Assembly: GCA_905478795.1 (NCBI GenBank)
Contig: CAJQJX010000034.1
Location: 1-42,295 of the forward strand
Reading direction: 5' to 3'
Length of the DNA stretch: 42,295 nt
Source: an uncultured Flavobacteriales bacterium
GTDB taxonomy: Bacteria; Bacteroidota; Bacteroidia; Flavobacteriales_D; Sanyastnellaceae
Each line of letters opens with the position of its first letter. Within the stretch, counting starts at the first letter, position 1. The translations under genes and the position numbers were made by a program. Positions 1 to 7,443 of the stretch are shown here, piece by piece. The notes under the pieces were generated by a model. That model had not been told where the DNA came from. It did not search any database and worked only from the letters and a program-made list of their open reading frames with translations.

Positions 1-1
1 G

Positions 2-121
2 TGGAACGCTCAATCGACGGGCCGCCGCACATTGGACCTCACCGACTTGGCCCCCGGCCACTACACCGTGCGCCTCACCGACGGCACCGGCCAATGGCGC
101 CTCCCCGTCGTACGCCACTGA
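2..121 (+). CDS. C-terminal end of a T9SS cargo protein (5' truncated by window edge)
   Basis: Only the last 39 codons are inside the window, read in the frame starting at base 2 and ending at TGA 119-121. The peptide contains LDLTDLAPGHYTVRLTDG and ends LPVVRH. This is the usual shape of a type A T9SS C-terminal sorting domain: a 'dLs.l..G.Y.v.l' beta strand followed by a short basic tail. Such domains direct export across the outer membrane and are cleaved during attachment or release. Nothing can be said about the main part of the protein. A strong hairpin terminator follows about 40 bases downstream, which supports this being the true gene end. Confidence 0.75.
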   Translation, partial: WNAQSTGRRTLDLTDLAPGHYTVRLTDGTGQWRLPVVRH

Positions 122-160
122 GCGCAGTAAACACTGTGATCCACGACCGATATTAAATGG

Positions 161-187
161 AAAGCGGCCCCACTCGGGGCCGCTTTT
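161..187 (+). terminator. Rho-independent terminator after the T9SS gene
   Basis: A perfect 11-bp inverted repeat (161-171 and 176-186, stem AAAGCGGCCCC) closes a 4-base loop and runs into a short T tract. It lies between two convergent genes, so it may also stop transcription of mcrC from the other side, although the T-run on that strand is broken. Confidence 0.8.
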
Positions 188-234
188 GCTTTGCACCAGC
201 CAGTGGCGGTGGGACGTGGGTCTATGGTGGTCTT

Positions 235-1425
235 TCAAGGTTGACCTTCAATCAGGGCCAAGAGCCGAGCCTCGATGGCCTGCCAGTCTTGGTTGAGGTT
301 GACGGTGGCGACACTGAAGCGGTGCGGCTCCATGCGATAGTGGTGCTCGTAATCGCGATCATCCACCGTGGCATAGAGCAGCATGCCTTCGGCAGCCTCG
401 TCACAAGGGTGCAGGGGCTTTTCACCCTTGGCCTTTCGATTCCGAGCATCGCGCGCCAACTGCGTCAAGTAGGCATTGAGCTGGTACATGTTGCTGGATA
501 CGTATCCTTCTGATCCAGAAGTGCTCGAGGTCAAGCCTCCACCAGAGTAGAACTTGGTGTCGATGATGATGCGGCGGTCCGGATGCTCCATGGATATGTC
601 CATGACCATGCGCGGGACGAGCTGCCCTGAGCCGATTCCCTTTTGCTCCGGAACCAAGTCCCAGTGCAAAACCTTGCCTCCCTGGTGCACCTTCCATCCA
701 TGGGCAGCCAAGTGCTCTCGGTAAAAATTCCGAACGAACTGCTCAAACAAGGCGTGCAGCTGTTTCTCGACCACGTCTTGGAATTGGCGCTTCCGCGTGC
801 TGCCCGTTTCCTCTTTCACCGAAAGGCCTTCGAGGATGAGTCCACACAACCCCATGAGGAAGGCGTACCACTGGTTGTTGCGGTGAATCCGCACACGCCC
901 TACCAAGGAGGGTTGGACCGGCACCAGCGACACTTCTGGCATCCGATGAAACAGCTGCTGAACCTCGGTCTTCAACTTTTTGGAAGGCGCTTCATGCCGG
1001 GCGATCCGCCAAAGTGTGGCCTTGAGGATGCGGTTGGCGAGGATGTCCGAGGTGAACTCATCGTGGGTGCAGACCGCCTTGCCTTGAGGCAGGCTCAGGC
1101 GAGACAGAGAAGCGCTCAGTTCGAGCTTGCCACGCACCCCCCGAATTTCCTCAGTCACCGGTTTGTAGCCGCGGTCGAGTCCCCGCTTGACCACATGCTT
1201 GACGCCGGCCACCAGCACATGGGAGAGGAGCTCAAAATAGCCGGCATGGTCATCGTCCTCTATGGACTTGACTTCCTCCCAATTCAGGAACTTGGCGTCG
1301 AAGGCATAGGCCAAGAGGTGATAGAGGTTGCGAATGGGAATCTTCCTCACCAGGTGCTCCTCTTTCTCATCGGGCTCCCTCACCGGTGGCGTATCACCAG
1401 CATCCAAGGAAGCCGCTTCAGCCAT
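235..1425 (-). CDS. mcrC: McrC-family nuclease subunit of a McrBC restriction system
   Basis: This is the endonuclease partner of McrB in modification-dependent (type IV) restriction, in which McrB binds modified DNA and translocates and McrC cuts. The 396-residue protein has the McrC opening 'KIPIRNLYHLLAYAF' at about residues 28-42. A PD-(D/E)xK-type nuclease core follows near the C-terminus: Asp276 in PRMVMDI, then Asp289 and Lys291 in IIIDTKFY, and a Q-x3-Y element (YQLNAY, about 314-319) as in RecB-like nucleases. All expected catalytic residues are present, so the protein looks functional. The start is fixed by an 8-base overlap with the end of mcrB (ATGGCTGA), which implies translational coupling. 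Family assignment is firm; the DNA modification recognised is unknown. Confidence 0.93.
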   Translation of the reverse strand: MAEAASLDAGDTPPVREPDEKEEHLVRKIPIRNLYHLLAYAFDAKFLNWEEVKSIEDDDHAGYFELLSHVLVAGVKHVVKRGLDRGYKPVTEEIRGVRGKLELSASLSRLSLPQGKAVCTHDEFTSDILANRILKATLWRIARHEAPSKKLKTEVQQLFHRMPEVSLVPVQPSLVGRVRIHRNNQWYAFLMGLCGLILEGLSVKEETGSTRKRQFQDVVEKQLHALFEQFVRNFYREHLAAHGWKVHQGGKVLHWDLVPEQKGIGSGQLVPRMVMDISMEHPDRRIIIDTKFYSGGGLTSSTSGSEGYVSSNMYQLNAYLTQLARDARNRKAKGEKPLHPCDEAAEGMLLYATVDDRDYEHHYRMEPHRFSVATVNLNQDWQAIEARLLALIEGQP

Positions 1426-3277
1426 TCAGCTTGTCGATTTCCTCTTTGGCCTTTCCAGCGTTGTCAAACCAATACTCCTCCAGCAGTGGCGCGATCTCGT
1501 GCTTGATGATGGCAGTGAACACCTCGTCTTCTTTTCCGTTGGGCCACAATTGACCGTCTTCCGAGTCGATGAAATAGCTGTGTCCCACATTGAATCCCTG
1601 GCCAAGGCTTGAATCTCCAGTTATAGAGACATTGAGTGCGTTGAGCCGGTTTGTGATCTGGTCAATCAACGGTGCTGGACAACCGTCAGCTTTCATTTGG
1701 GCGCGGAAGCGACTGCCAAACCGTGGCGGCATATTGAAGAAGGCAAAGCGGCGGCGCAGCGCATAATCCACCATGGCAAGCGACCGGTCTGCGGTGTTCA
1801 TGGTTCCGATGATGTGGACATTGGAGGGGATGCTAAAGTGCTCTCCTTTGCCGCTGTATGTGAGCTGAACACGATGAGAGTCTCCGCGCTTATCGGCTTC
1901 GATCAGCATCATGAGTTCGCCGAAAATCTTGCTCAGGTTGCCGCGGTTGATTTCGTCAATCACAAAGAAGTGGTCCTTCTCCGGCATGGATCTGGCCTTT
2001 TCACAAAACCGCAGGAAAATGCCATCCTTGCGTTCAAATTGACCACCTGTAGCCGGCCTGAACCCTTGGATGAAATCCTCATAGCTGTATGATTGGTGAA
2101 ATTGAACCATCTCCAGCCGCCCCTTGTCCTTGTGGCCCATGGCAGCGTAGGCCAGCCTCTTCGCAATGAAGGTCTTTCCTGTACCTGGAGGTCCCTGAAG
2201 AATGATGTTCTTTTTGCGCCGAAGCACCTCGAGCAATTCCTCGGCCTCGCTGCGCTCCATGAAAACTTCGGAGAGGAGGGAGTCGATCGAATACGGTCCA
2301 CCACTTCCACTTTCTTCTGAGCCATGGTCATCGGGACCGGCTCCGCCCGCCAGAAAGTTTTCGCTTACTTCGGAAAACACGGTTCCAAAGAGTGTTTCGA
2401 GCCGCTCGACATAAGTGGGGTATTTCGTGATGTCAGTGAGCGTTTTCATCACAATTTCTTGCTCTGTTTCTTCCCAGCCAGAGTCGTCAATCCACATCAC
2501 GTTTCGGATGTTCGGGTGGTCATTGGCTCGCTCCTCATAGCGGTAGTCAGAAACCACCACGCCATAAGCGAGATAGGTCGAGTTGCCTTTCTTGGCGATG
2601 ACCACATCTCCAACCTGCATCACCTGGGCAAATTGATACACAGCCAAGCCATCGTTTCGATACGACTTTTCGGGGTCCCATTTGCGCCGCATTGCCAGCC
2701 TGACAGCTTCTTCGTCCGAATATTGAGAAGCGTCACCTACATCCCAACCAATGTTGATTTCCTCCTGGTCTTTGAACTGATTCCAGTAGCGCGCTCCCCT
2801 GCCTGGCGCAATCAACCATACCCGCGATTTGCTCCACTCTAACTCTGGCTCTTGAACCTTTTTTGCTGGTCTGGCCTTTTTCCAATCGCGGTAAAGAACT
2901 CCGGCTTGATTGAACATGGCAATAGGTCCATTGGCTTGGCGGAATTGTCTTCCTTTTTCTGTTGATGACCAACCGGCTTTCTCTTTGGTGATGAAACCAG
3001 CTTTGACGTAGTCAATGGAGTAAAAGTGTAGAAGACTTTCCCATCGGATATAGCCGGTTTTTTCAAAGCGTACGAGTTCGTGAGCCGTGAGTACCGCGGT
3101 ATTGCGAATGTGCTCTGTTATTGATGCAGAACGGATGGGGGCATCTTGCTTGCTGAGGAAGTCAAATGCCAATGTCATCATGCGGCACCCCACTTTTTTT
3201 GATGGAGCCATGTCGGACTCCAATATGTTCTCAAAAATGTCCTCCATCACTTGTCGTTTTTGCCGTTGATCTATCAT
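1418..3277 (-). CDS. mcrB: McrB-family GTPase/AAA+ subunit with Mrr-N-like and EVE/PUA-like target domains
   Basis: This is the motor and recognition subunit of the McrBC pair, 619 residues. Residues 1-120 resemble the winged-helix Mrr N-terminal domain ('IDYVKAGFITKE...GWSSTEKG'). Residues 152-300 (from VWLIAPGRG, through a GDVVIAKKG stretch, to MWIDDSGW) look like an EVE/PUA-type modified-base reader, which is an inference from pattern. The AAA+ motor has Walker A GPPGTGKT (362-369), the McrB-typical FHQSYSYEDFIQGFRP (393-408), Walker B FFVIDE (437-442), the family signature GTMNTADRS (491-499) and an arginine cluster at 508-510. The gene looks intact and overlaps mcrC by 8 bases. Parts of it are much more A+T-rich than its neighbours (25 G+C in the 60 bases from 3001), which is consistent with transfer. 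Confidence 0.92.
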   Translation of the reverse strand: MIDQRQKRQVMEDIFENILESDMAPSKKVGCRMMTLAFDFLSKQDAPIRSASITEHIRNTAVLTAHELVRFEKTGYIRWESLLHFYSIDYVKAGFITKEKAGWSSTEKGRQFRQANGPIAMFNQAGVLYRDWKKARPAKKVQEPELEWSKSRVWLIAPGRGARYWNQFKDQEEINIGWDVGDASQYSDEEAVRLAMRRKWDPEKSYRNDGLAVYQFAQVMQVGDVVIAKKGNSTYLAYGVVVSDYRYEERANDHPNIRNVMWIDDSGWEETEQEIVMKTLTDITKYPTYVERLETLFGTVFSEVSENFLAGGAGPDDHGSEESGSGGPYSIDSLLSEVFMERSEAEELLEVLRRKKNIILQGPPGTGKTFIAKRLAYAAMGHKDKGRLEMVQFHQSYSYEDFIQGFRPATGGQFERKDGIFLRFCEKARSMPEKDHFFVIDEINRGNLSKIFGELMMLIEADKRGDSHRVQLTYSGKGEHFSIPSNVHIIGTMNTADRSLAMVDYALRRRFAFFNMPPRFGSRFRAQMKADGCPAPLIDQITNRLNALNVSITGDSSLGQGFNVGHSYFIDSEDGQLWPNGKEDEVFTAIIKHEIAPLLEEYWFDNAGKAKEEIDKLNG

Positions 3278-3387
3278 CCCATATTTAGGAATTCCAAGAG
3301 CAAGGCCATGGCGCAGTTTGTTTCAGCAGGCCCAAGATACCGCCTCCGCGCGCACCCTATATTTCCGGCTCCGAAACCTCTACGAAC

Positions 3388-3471
3388 ATGATCACAGGCG
3401 AACTCAAAAGGGAGGTCGACAAAATCTGGGAAGTTTTTTAGACAGGTGGAATTTCCGATCCCATTTCTGTC
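3388..3471 (+). pseudogene. Remnant of the 5' end of a type I restriction methyltransferase gene (hsdM)
   Basis: From ATG 3388 the frame reads MITGELKREVDKIWEVF, then TAG (3439-3441), then TGGISDPISV. HsdM proteins of type I restriction systems commonly begin with a closely similar sequence in which 'F-W-TGGISNP' follows the 'KIW' helix. The TAG falls exactly at the conserved Trp codon, so a single TGG-to-TAG change explains it. After about 28 codons the similarity stops and no further hsdM, hsdS or hsdR is present. What is left is the N-terminal helical edge of a lost gene. The reading is direct; the family call rests on recognition of the HsdM N-terminal pattern. It would have been transcribed away from mcrBC. 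Confidence 0.72.
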
Positions 3472-3525
3472 CCGGCATTTACTTGCATTCAATTGGTCCA
3501 TTCAGCGCATAGTGGTGATGGATTC

Positions 3526-3628
3526 TCACTTGATCCCCCGCTGGTTTTTGATGGCTTCGTAGGCGTCGGTAATGCGGTCGAAGCGGACGCGGGCTTGCTT
3601 CTGGTGGTCGCCAGCCATGTCGCGCACC
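3526..3628 (-). pseudogene. Duplicated 3' end of the TerB/J-domain gene
   Basis: These 103 bases match the last codons of the J-domain gene at 4821-4923 without gaps, with about 8-10 differences. Read on the minus strand it encodes VRDMAGDHQKQARVRF and continues to QRGIK and a stop (TGA here, TAG in the intact gene). Compared with the intact copy, only the last 33 residues or so are present, with no start and no HPD motif, so it cannot encode a J domain. Both copies have the same orientation and enclose the FISUMP gene. This could be a target-site-like duplication, a recombination scar or the end of a lost paralogue. Confidence 0.85.
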
Positions 3629-3775
3629 GCCGAGGTGTTCGTTCGCGTCTGAAGGAGTCAAGGCCACTCCGTTTGGCTGCGAATACAAATTGGACGTGTG
3701 TTATATGACTCTTAAGGAAGGGACTATGGTAGATTGCATCCGCTGGTCCTCACTGGCCATTTACAACCAAACCAA

Positions 3776-4681
3776 ATGCGCTTCTTTACAGCACTGCTGA
3801 TGCTCATGGCATCAGCCTCGCTCTTTTCACAAGAGGATTGTAACCTGTTCAACATCCAAGATCTCGCTGCAGAAAACCTCGCTTTGCACGATTCGATCGC
3901 CCAGTTCTCGGTCGACAGCACCATCCTTCAGTCCGATGGATCTGTCGAGGTTTACCTCAGCAATGGAACCACATACACTCAGGTTCAAGGTTGCACAGAT
4001 GCGGTAGCTGCAAACTATGACCCGGCTGCCAACACGGACGATGGCAGTTGCTCTTCATGCAGCAGCATTGAATTTGACGGCTACACCTACAGTGCGGTGG
4101 AGATCGGCGACCAATGCTGGTTTGCGGAGAACCTGCGCACGACGGTGTATGCTGATGGCTCGGCGATCCCGGAGGTCACCGACGACGCTACATGGTCAGG
4201 ATTGAGCACGGGAGCCCGCAGTGATTATGACAACGCTGCATACAACGCCTTGACCTACGGCCGGCTGTACAATTGGTACGCCGTGAACAATGGGAGCGGC
4301 CTGTGTCCGAGCGGCTGGCATGTTCCTACGGATGGAGAGTGGACGGCATTGGAGACATACTTGGGTGCCGGACCAATCGACCAATGCACTGTAATCGATG
4401 CATGCGGTGAGGGGACAGCCTTGAAATCGACAACAGGCTGGTACGACAATGGCAACGGCACGGACAATTTTGGGTTTTCGGCCCTTCCGGGCGGCTTCCG
4501 CTTCGACGACGGCAATGGCTTCTTCGACTATGTCGGGTACTTCGGCATCTGGTGGAGTTCTTCGCCCAGTGACGGCTATGCTTGGTCCCGGAACTGTGGC
4601 AACGCCAATCCAGGCATCTACCGGCACACCTACCTTCATCGTTTCGGATTCTCCGTGCGTTGTCTCAGGGATGCCGATTGA
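3776..4681 (+). CDS. Secreted FISUMP-domain protein (Fib_succ_major family)
   Basis: A predicted exported protein of 301 residues. The start at 3776 gives a clean signal peptide, MRFFTALLMLMASASLFSQ; the longer upstream frame would begin with a TTG and hide it. After a short N-terminal segment comes a Cys-rich module (GCTDAVAANYDPAANTDDG, then SCSSCSS). The Fibrobacter succinogenes major paralogous (FISUMP) domain follows: 'EFDGYTYSAVEIGDQCWFAENL', 'YGRLYNWYAV', 'LCPSGWHVPTDGEW', 'GFSALPGGFR', 'WWSSS' and final 'FSVRCLRD'. The fold is related to sulfatase-modifying/C-type-lectin-like domains; its role is unknown and probably adhesive or surface binding. There is no T9SS tail. It lies between two copies of a J-domain gene end, which suggests it was inserted. 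Confidence 0.88.
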   Translation: MRFFTALLMLMASASLFSQEDCNLFNIQDLAAENLALHDSIAQFSVDSTILQSDGSVEVYLSNGTTYTQVQGCTDAVAANYDPAANTDDGSCSSCSSIEFDGYTYSAVEIGDQCWFAENLRTTVYADGSAIPEVTDDATWSGLSTGARSDYDNAAYNALTYGRLYNWYAVNNGSGLCPSGWHVPTDGEWTALETYLGAGPIDQCTVIDACGEGTALKSTTGWYDNGNGTDNFGFSALPGGFRFDDGNGFFDYVGYFGIWWSSSPSDGYAWSRNCGNANPGIYRHTYLHRFGFSVRCLRDAD

Positions 4682-4820
4682 GCGTAGCGAAGGAGGGTTG
4701 ACACTTTGAAACTTTGGAGGCCGAAGGCCGACGGGGAGCACATGCCGGATTTCGACCGCGAGGGCGAAATCCGCGCGGTGGGAGGGCCGGCAGAGGGCCG
4801 GCAGTGGAATGCGGCCAGCC
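4682..4820. repeat. Repeat-rich convergent spacer
   Basis: The spacer between the FISUMP gene and the convergent J-domain gene carries an imperfect-loop hairpin with a 9-bp stem (CGGATTTCG 4746-4754 pairing with 4765-4773). It also has a perfect 11-bp tandem duplication, AGGGCCGGCAG (4783-4793 and 4794-4804), and a short GGCCGAAGGCC repeat near 4718. The hairpin has no T tract, so it is not a classical terminator, though it may slow polymerase. It could be a REP-like intergenic element. Confidence 0.55.
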
Positions 4821-5579
4821 CTACTTGATGCCGCGCTGTTTTTTGATGGCTTCGTAGGCGTCGGTAATGCGGTCGAAGCGGACGCGGGCCTGCTTCTGGT
4901 AGTCGGCGCCCATGTCGCGCACCTTGTCGGGGTGGAACTTGACGGCCATGCGGCGGAAGGCCTTCTTGACCTCGCTGTCGGTGGCCGTTTCCGGGATTTC
5001 GAGGACGGCGTAGTGGGAGGCGACGTCGGTGTAGAAGCTGGCTTCGATGCTTTTGCTGTCTTTGGTGCTGATGCCCATCCAGTTTGCGATCTGGCGGATG
5101 ACCTCGACTTCACTCGGGTCTACGTTGCCATCGGCCTGGGCGATGCCGTACATGTATTGCAGCAGGAGCAAGCGCTTGCTGTGCTCCATCATGCCTTGGA
5201 TCTGTCGGCAAACGGCGCGGGCGTCTACGTCTTGCTTCAAGACTTCGCGGAGGGTCAGGATGTAGCGGTCGGCTTGGGCGTCGCCGAAATTGCTCACGAA
5301 GAACCGCTTCACGTAGTCCAGCTCGGACTTGAGGATGCGGCCGTCGGCCTTCATGACCGCCGCGCTGAGGACGATCATGGATGCCGCGAAGTCACCGGCG
5401 CTGGTCTGCCTTTGGCGGGGACCGCCTCCGCGAGGCCGGCCGCTAGGTTGGGGACCGCTCTCCATGGAGAGGCTGTCGTCCGACATCATGGACGCAAAGG
5501 CATACCCCAGGATGCCGCCAATGGGTCCGCCCAAAGCCCAGCCGAGGGCGCCTCCTATAAATTTTGTGTATCTGCCCAT
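4821..5579 (-). CDS. TerB-domain/J-domain membrane protein (DjlA-like)
   Basis: A 252-residue co-chaperone-like protein. The N-terminus (about 6-30) is a Gly/Ala-rich hydrophobic segment that probably inserts in the membrane. A Ser/Gly/Arg linker leads to an alpha-helical TerB domain (about 60-175; 'AAVMKADGRILKSELDYVK', 'IAQADGNVDPSE'). A C-terminal J domain (about 189-250) has the Hsp70-activating HPD at 216-218 in KFHPDK. This order, membrane segment then TerB then J domain, is that of DjlA-type proteins, which recruit DnaK to the membrane. It is the last gene of the lemA-TPM cluster, 15 bases after its upstream neighbour. A diverged copy of its last 33 codons lies at 3526-3628. Confidence 0.88.
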   Translation of the reverse strand: MGRYTKFIGGALGWALGGPIGGILGYAFASMMSDDSLSMESGPQPSGRPRGGGPRQRQTSAGDFAASMIVLSAAVMKADGRILKSELDYVKRFFVSNFGDAQADRYILTLREVLKQDVDARAVCRQIQGMMEHSKRLLLLQYMYGIAQADGNVDPSEVEVIRQIANWMGISTKDSKSIEASFYTDVASHYAVLEIPETATDSEVKKAFRRMAVKFHPDKVRDMGADYQKQARVRFDRITDAYEAIKKQRGIK

Positions 5580-5594
5580 CGTCCTTTTTTCTGA

Positions 5595-6416
5595 TTACCA
5601 GCTTCCCCCGGCACCGCCACCGCCAAAGCTTCCGCCTCCAAAACCGCCACTGCCTCCAAAACCACCGCTTCCACTGCTGAAGTTCCCAAAAGAGCCCCGG
5701 CTGCGGTGGGAGGACCGGTTGGCCAAGAGCATCAAAGCCACAAGGGAGCCCAAGTCGTTGCTGCCTGCATAGCGCCGCACAACACCCGCCATAACAATGA
5801 TGGGCACCAGGAAGACGAAACCAAAGAAGAGGAGGGCCACGATCATGCCCGCAGCGCCCAGCGGCGTGCCGGGTTCGTACTCCTGGATTTCTCCGCTGGC
5901 CATGGGCCCAAGGACGTCCAAGGCATTGCGGATGCCCCAGCCGTATGCGTCCGGCCCCCCGCGCTTAAACTCGGGGATCATCTCCAAATCGATGATGCGG
6001 TTGGCAGTGATGTCGGGAATGGCACCTTCCAAACCATATCCAACCGCGATGAACACCTGTCCTTTGCGGTCCCTGGTTTTGGGAGAGAGCGCCAAGACGA
6101 TGCCGTTGTCGAATTCCGCGTCGCCCACGCCCCATTTCTCGCCCACGCCCACGGCAAATTCAAACGGCTCTTCACCGCAGAAGTCGGGGTGCGTCACCAC
6201 GACAATGCTGTTGGGCGTCGTGTCGTTGAGGGCGCGGATGGTCCCGTTAAACTCCGCTTCTTCCTCTGGGGAGAGGAGGTCGGCGTAGTCGTAAACAAAA
6301 GTGCCCGGCGTGCCGTTTTCGGGCAGGCACTCCAGGTCGGCTTGGCCAAGCAGCCCGCCGGTCGTCAAGGTGATGGCCGCAAGGGCCAACAGCAGGAGGG
6401 AGGACAGGCGCTTCAT
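5595..6416 (-). CDS. TPM-domain membrane protein with Gly-rich tail (YgcG-like)
   Basis: 273 residues. A signal peptide (MKRLSSLLLLALAAITLTTG, cleaved about residue 25) is followed by a periplasmic TPM domain (TLP18.3/Psb32/MOLO-1 family; 'VYDYADLLSPEEEAEFN', 'FEFAVGVGEKWGVG', 'DNGIVLALSPK', 'VFIAVGYGLEGAIPD'). A transmembrane segment follows at about 185-210, and then a Gly/Ser/Phe-rich tail ending GGAGGSW, typical of YgcG-like proteins. The family is linked to membrane-complex maintenance; its biochemical activity is not settled. Its ATG overlaps the stop of the preceding TPM gene by 4 bases (ATGA), so the two are translationally coupled. Confidence 0.9.
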   Translation of the reverse strand: MKRLSSLLLLALAAITLTTGGLLGQADLECLPENGTPGTFVYDYADLLSPEEEAEFNGTIRALNDTTPNSIVVVTHPDFCGEEPFEFAVGVGEKWGVGDAEFDNGIVLALSPKTRDRKGQVFIAVGYGLEGAIPDITANRIIDLEMIPEFKRGGPDAYGWGIRNALDVLGPMASGEIQEYEPGTPLGAAGMIVALLFFGFVFLVPIIVMAGVVRRYAGSNDLGSLVALMLLANRSSHRSRGSFGNFSSGSGGFGGSGGFGGGSFGGGGAGGSW

Positions 6417-6850
6417 GATCCGAAACTGATGTCGTCCGAGAGCTCGTTGACGTCGTCATCGGCCACCGGGAAGTGGGCAGAGAGCTGCTCACCCGCCAAA
6501 CGGATGCCGGCTGCGAGGCCTTCACCCGCCTTGCCGGCTGCGAGGCCCGCGATCACGGTATCCTTAACGTCGTTCCAGAAGCCTTCTGGAACGGCCGCGT
6601 TGATGCCGCCGTCCCCGAGGATGGCGAACTGCCGATCCTGAGTGGCGAGGTAGAACAGCACCCCGTTGCGGAGTTCGGTCTTGTGCATGGACAGCGTCTC
6701 AAAGACCGTGGCGGCACGGTCAAGCACTTCGCCCTTGCAGCGGGTCTCTACATGGAGTCGGATCTCCCCGCTGGTCTGCGACTCGGCGTCGGAGATGGCA
6801 ACGAGGATGTCGGCCTTGTCCTTATCGGACAGGTATTCGCGCGCCGCCAT
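6413..6850 (-). CDS. Short TPM-domain protein
   Basis: A 145-residue protein consisting almost only of a second TPM domain ('ISDAESQTSGEIRLHVETRC', 'LRNGVLFYLATQDRQFAILGD', 'GFWNDVKDTV'). It has no signal peptide and no clear transmembrane segment, so the domain is probably cytosolic, unlike the exported paralogue that follows. It begins one base inside the lemA stop codon (TGATG) and ends overlapping the next ATG. The lemA - short TPM - long TPM order is common in Bacteroidota and other bacteria, and suggests the three products form one membrane-associated assembly (inference). Confidence 0.88.
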   Translation of the reverse strand: MAAREYLSDKDKADILVAISDAESQTSGEIRLHVETRCKGEVLDRAATVFETLSMHKTELRNGVLFYLATQDRQFAILGDGGINAAVPEGFWNDVKDTVIAGLAAGKAGEGLAAGIRLAGEQLSAHFPVADDDVNELSDDISFGS

Positions 6851-7434
6851 CAGGAGCCGAAATCCACCGTAGGGGCAGCCTCGGAACCTTCCACCGATTC
6901 GAAGTACTCACGCTGCTCAAAGCCGAACATACCCGCCCAGAGCGCACCGGGGAAGCGGCGCACCTTGCCGTTGTAGCCTTTGACGGTGTCGTTGAACTTC
7001 TTGCGGGCCACCGAGATGCGGTTCTCCGTGCCTTCGAGCTGGGCTTGGAGGTCGGAGAAGTTCCGGTTGGCCTTGAGCTCCGGGTAGCGCTCACTGTAAC
7101 CCAGCATGCCGTTCATGGCGCCCCCGAGCACCATGTTGGATCGTTGGAAATCGGCGATGCTGCCCGTTCCGTTGCCCACCGCCTTCATGGCGTTGAAGGC
7201 CGAGGCCCGGGCTTCGGTCACGGCGGTCAGGGTCTCCCGTTCGAAGTCGGCAGCGCCTTGTACAGTGGCCACCAGGTTGGGAATCAAGTCGAATCGGCGT
7301 TGGTACTGCGTCTCCACATTGGACCATTCGGCATCGACTCCTTCTTCGAGGGAGACGAGTCCGTTGTAGCTGGACATGGCGCTGAAGCCACCGAGGAGGA
7401 GCAAGGCCAGAATGGCCCAGAGTGCGTATTTCAT
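6850..7434 (-). CDS. lemA: LemA family protein
   Basis: 194 residues with an N-terminal membrane anchor (about 3-18, ALWAILALLLLGG) and the LemA helical domain: 'YNGLVSLEEGVDAEWSNVE', 'QRRFDLIPNLVATVQG', 'LTAVTEARASA', 'YPELKANRNFSDLQAQLEGT', 'ISVARKKFNDTVKGYN' and 'FPGALWAGMFGF'. The protein is probably exposed on the periplasmic side with only a short N-terminus inside. Function is not well defined; LemA genes repeatedly sit with TPM-domain genes. It starts 9 bases after the htpG stop, so htpG and the lemA cluster may be one transcript. Confidence 0.94.
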   Translation of the reverse strand: MKYALWAILALLLLGGFSAMSSYNGLVSLEEGVDAEWSNVETQYQRRFDLIPNLVATVQGAADFERETLTAVTEARASAFNAMKAVGNGTGSIADFQRSNMVLGGAMNGMLGYSERYPELKANRNFSDLQAQLEGTENRISVARKKFNDTVKGYNGKVRRFPGALWAGMFGFEQREYFESVEGSEAAPTVDFGS

Positions 7435-7443
7435 GAATGCAGT

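Larger units (their letters stand above)
3278..3775. other. Intergenic scar region with gene remnants
   Basis: This is a stretch of about 500 bases with no intact gene, between mcrB and the FISUMP gene. It contains an hsdM 5' remnant (3388-3471) and a duplicated J-domain gene 3' end (3526-3628), described separately. The rest (3278-3387, 3472-3525 and 3629-3775) shows no recognisable coding, no strong inverted repeats and no transposase remnant. It must hold the promoters for both mcrBC (leftward) and the FISUMP gene (rightward), but no convincing TTTG/TAnnTTTG pair was seen. Confidence 0.7.

Noticed and set aside
3388-3471. Programmed amber read-through in the hsdM-like frame
   Set aside because: Similarity ends about ten codons after the TAG and the rest of the gene is missing, so decay explains it better.
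3274-3501. A 75-codon minus-strand frame starting upstream of mcrB
   Set aside because: It overlaps the hsdM remnant antisense and runs into the mcrB start; no family similarity.
3526-3628. CRISPR-like or insertion-sequence repeat
   Set aside because: There are only two copies, 1.2 kb apart, and they clearly match the 3' end of a coding gene; no spacers, terminal inverted repeats or transposase.
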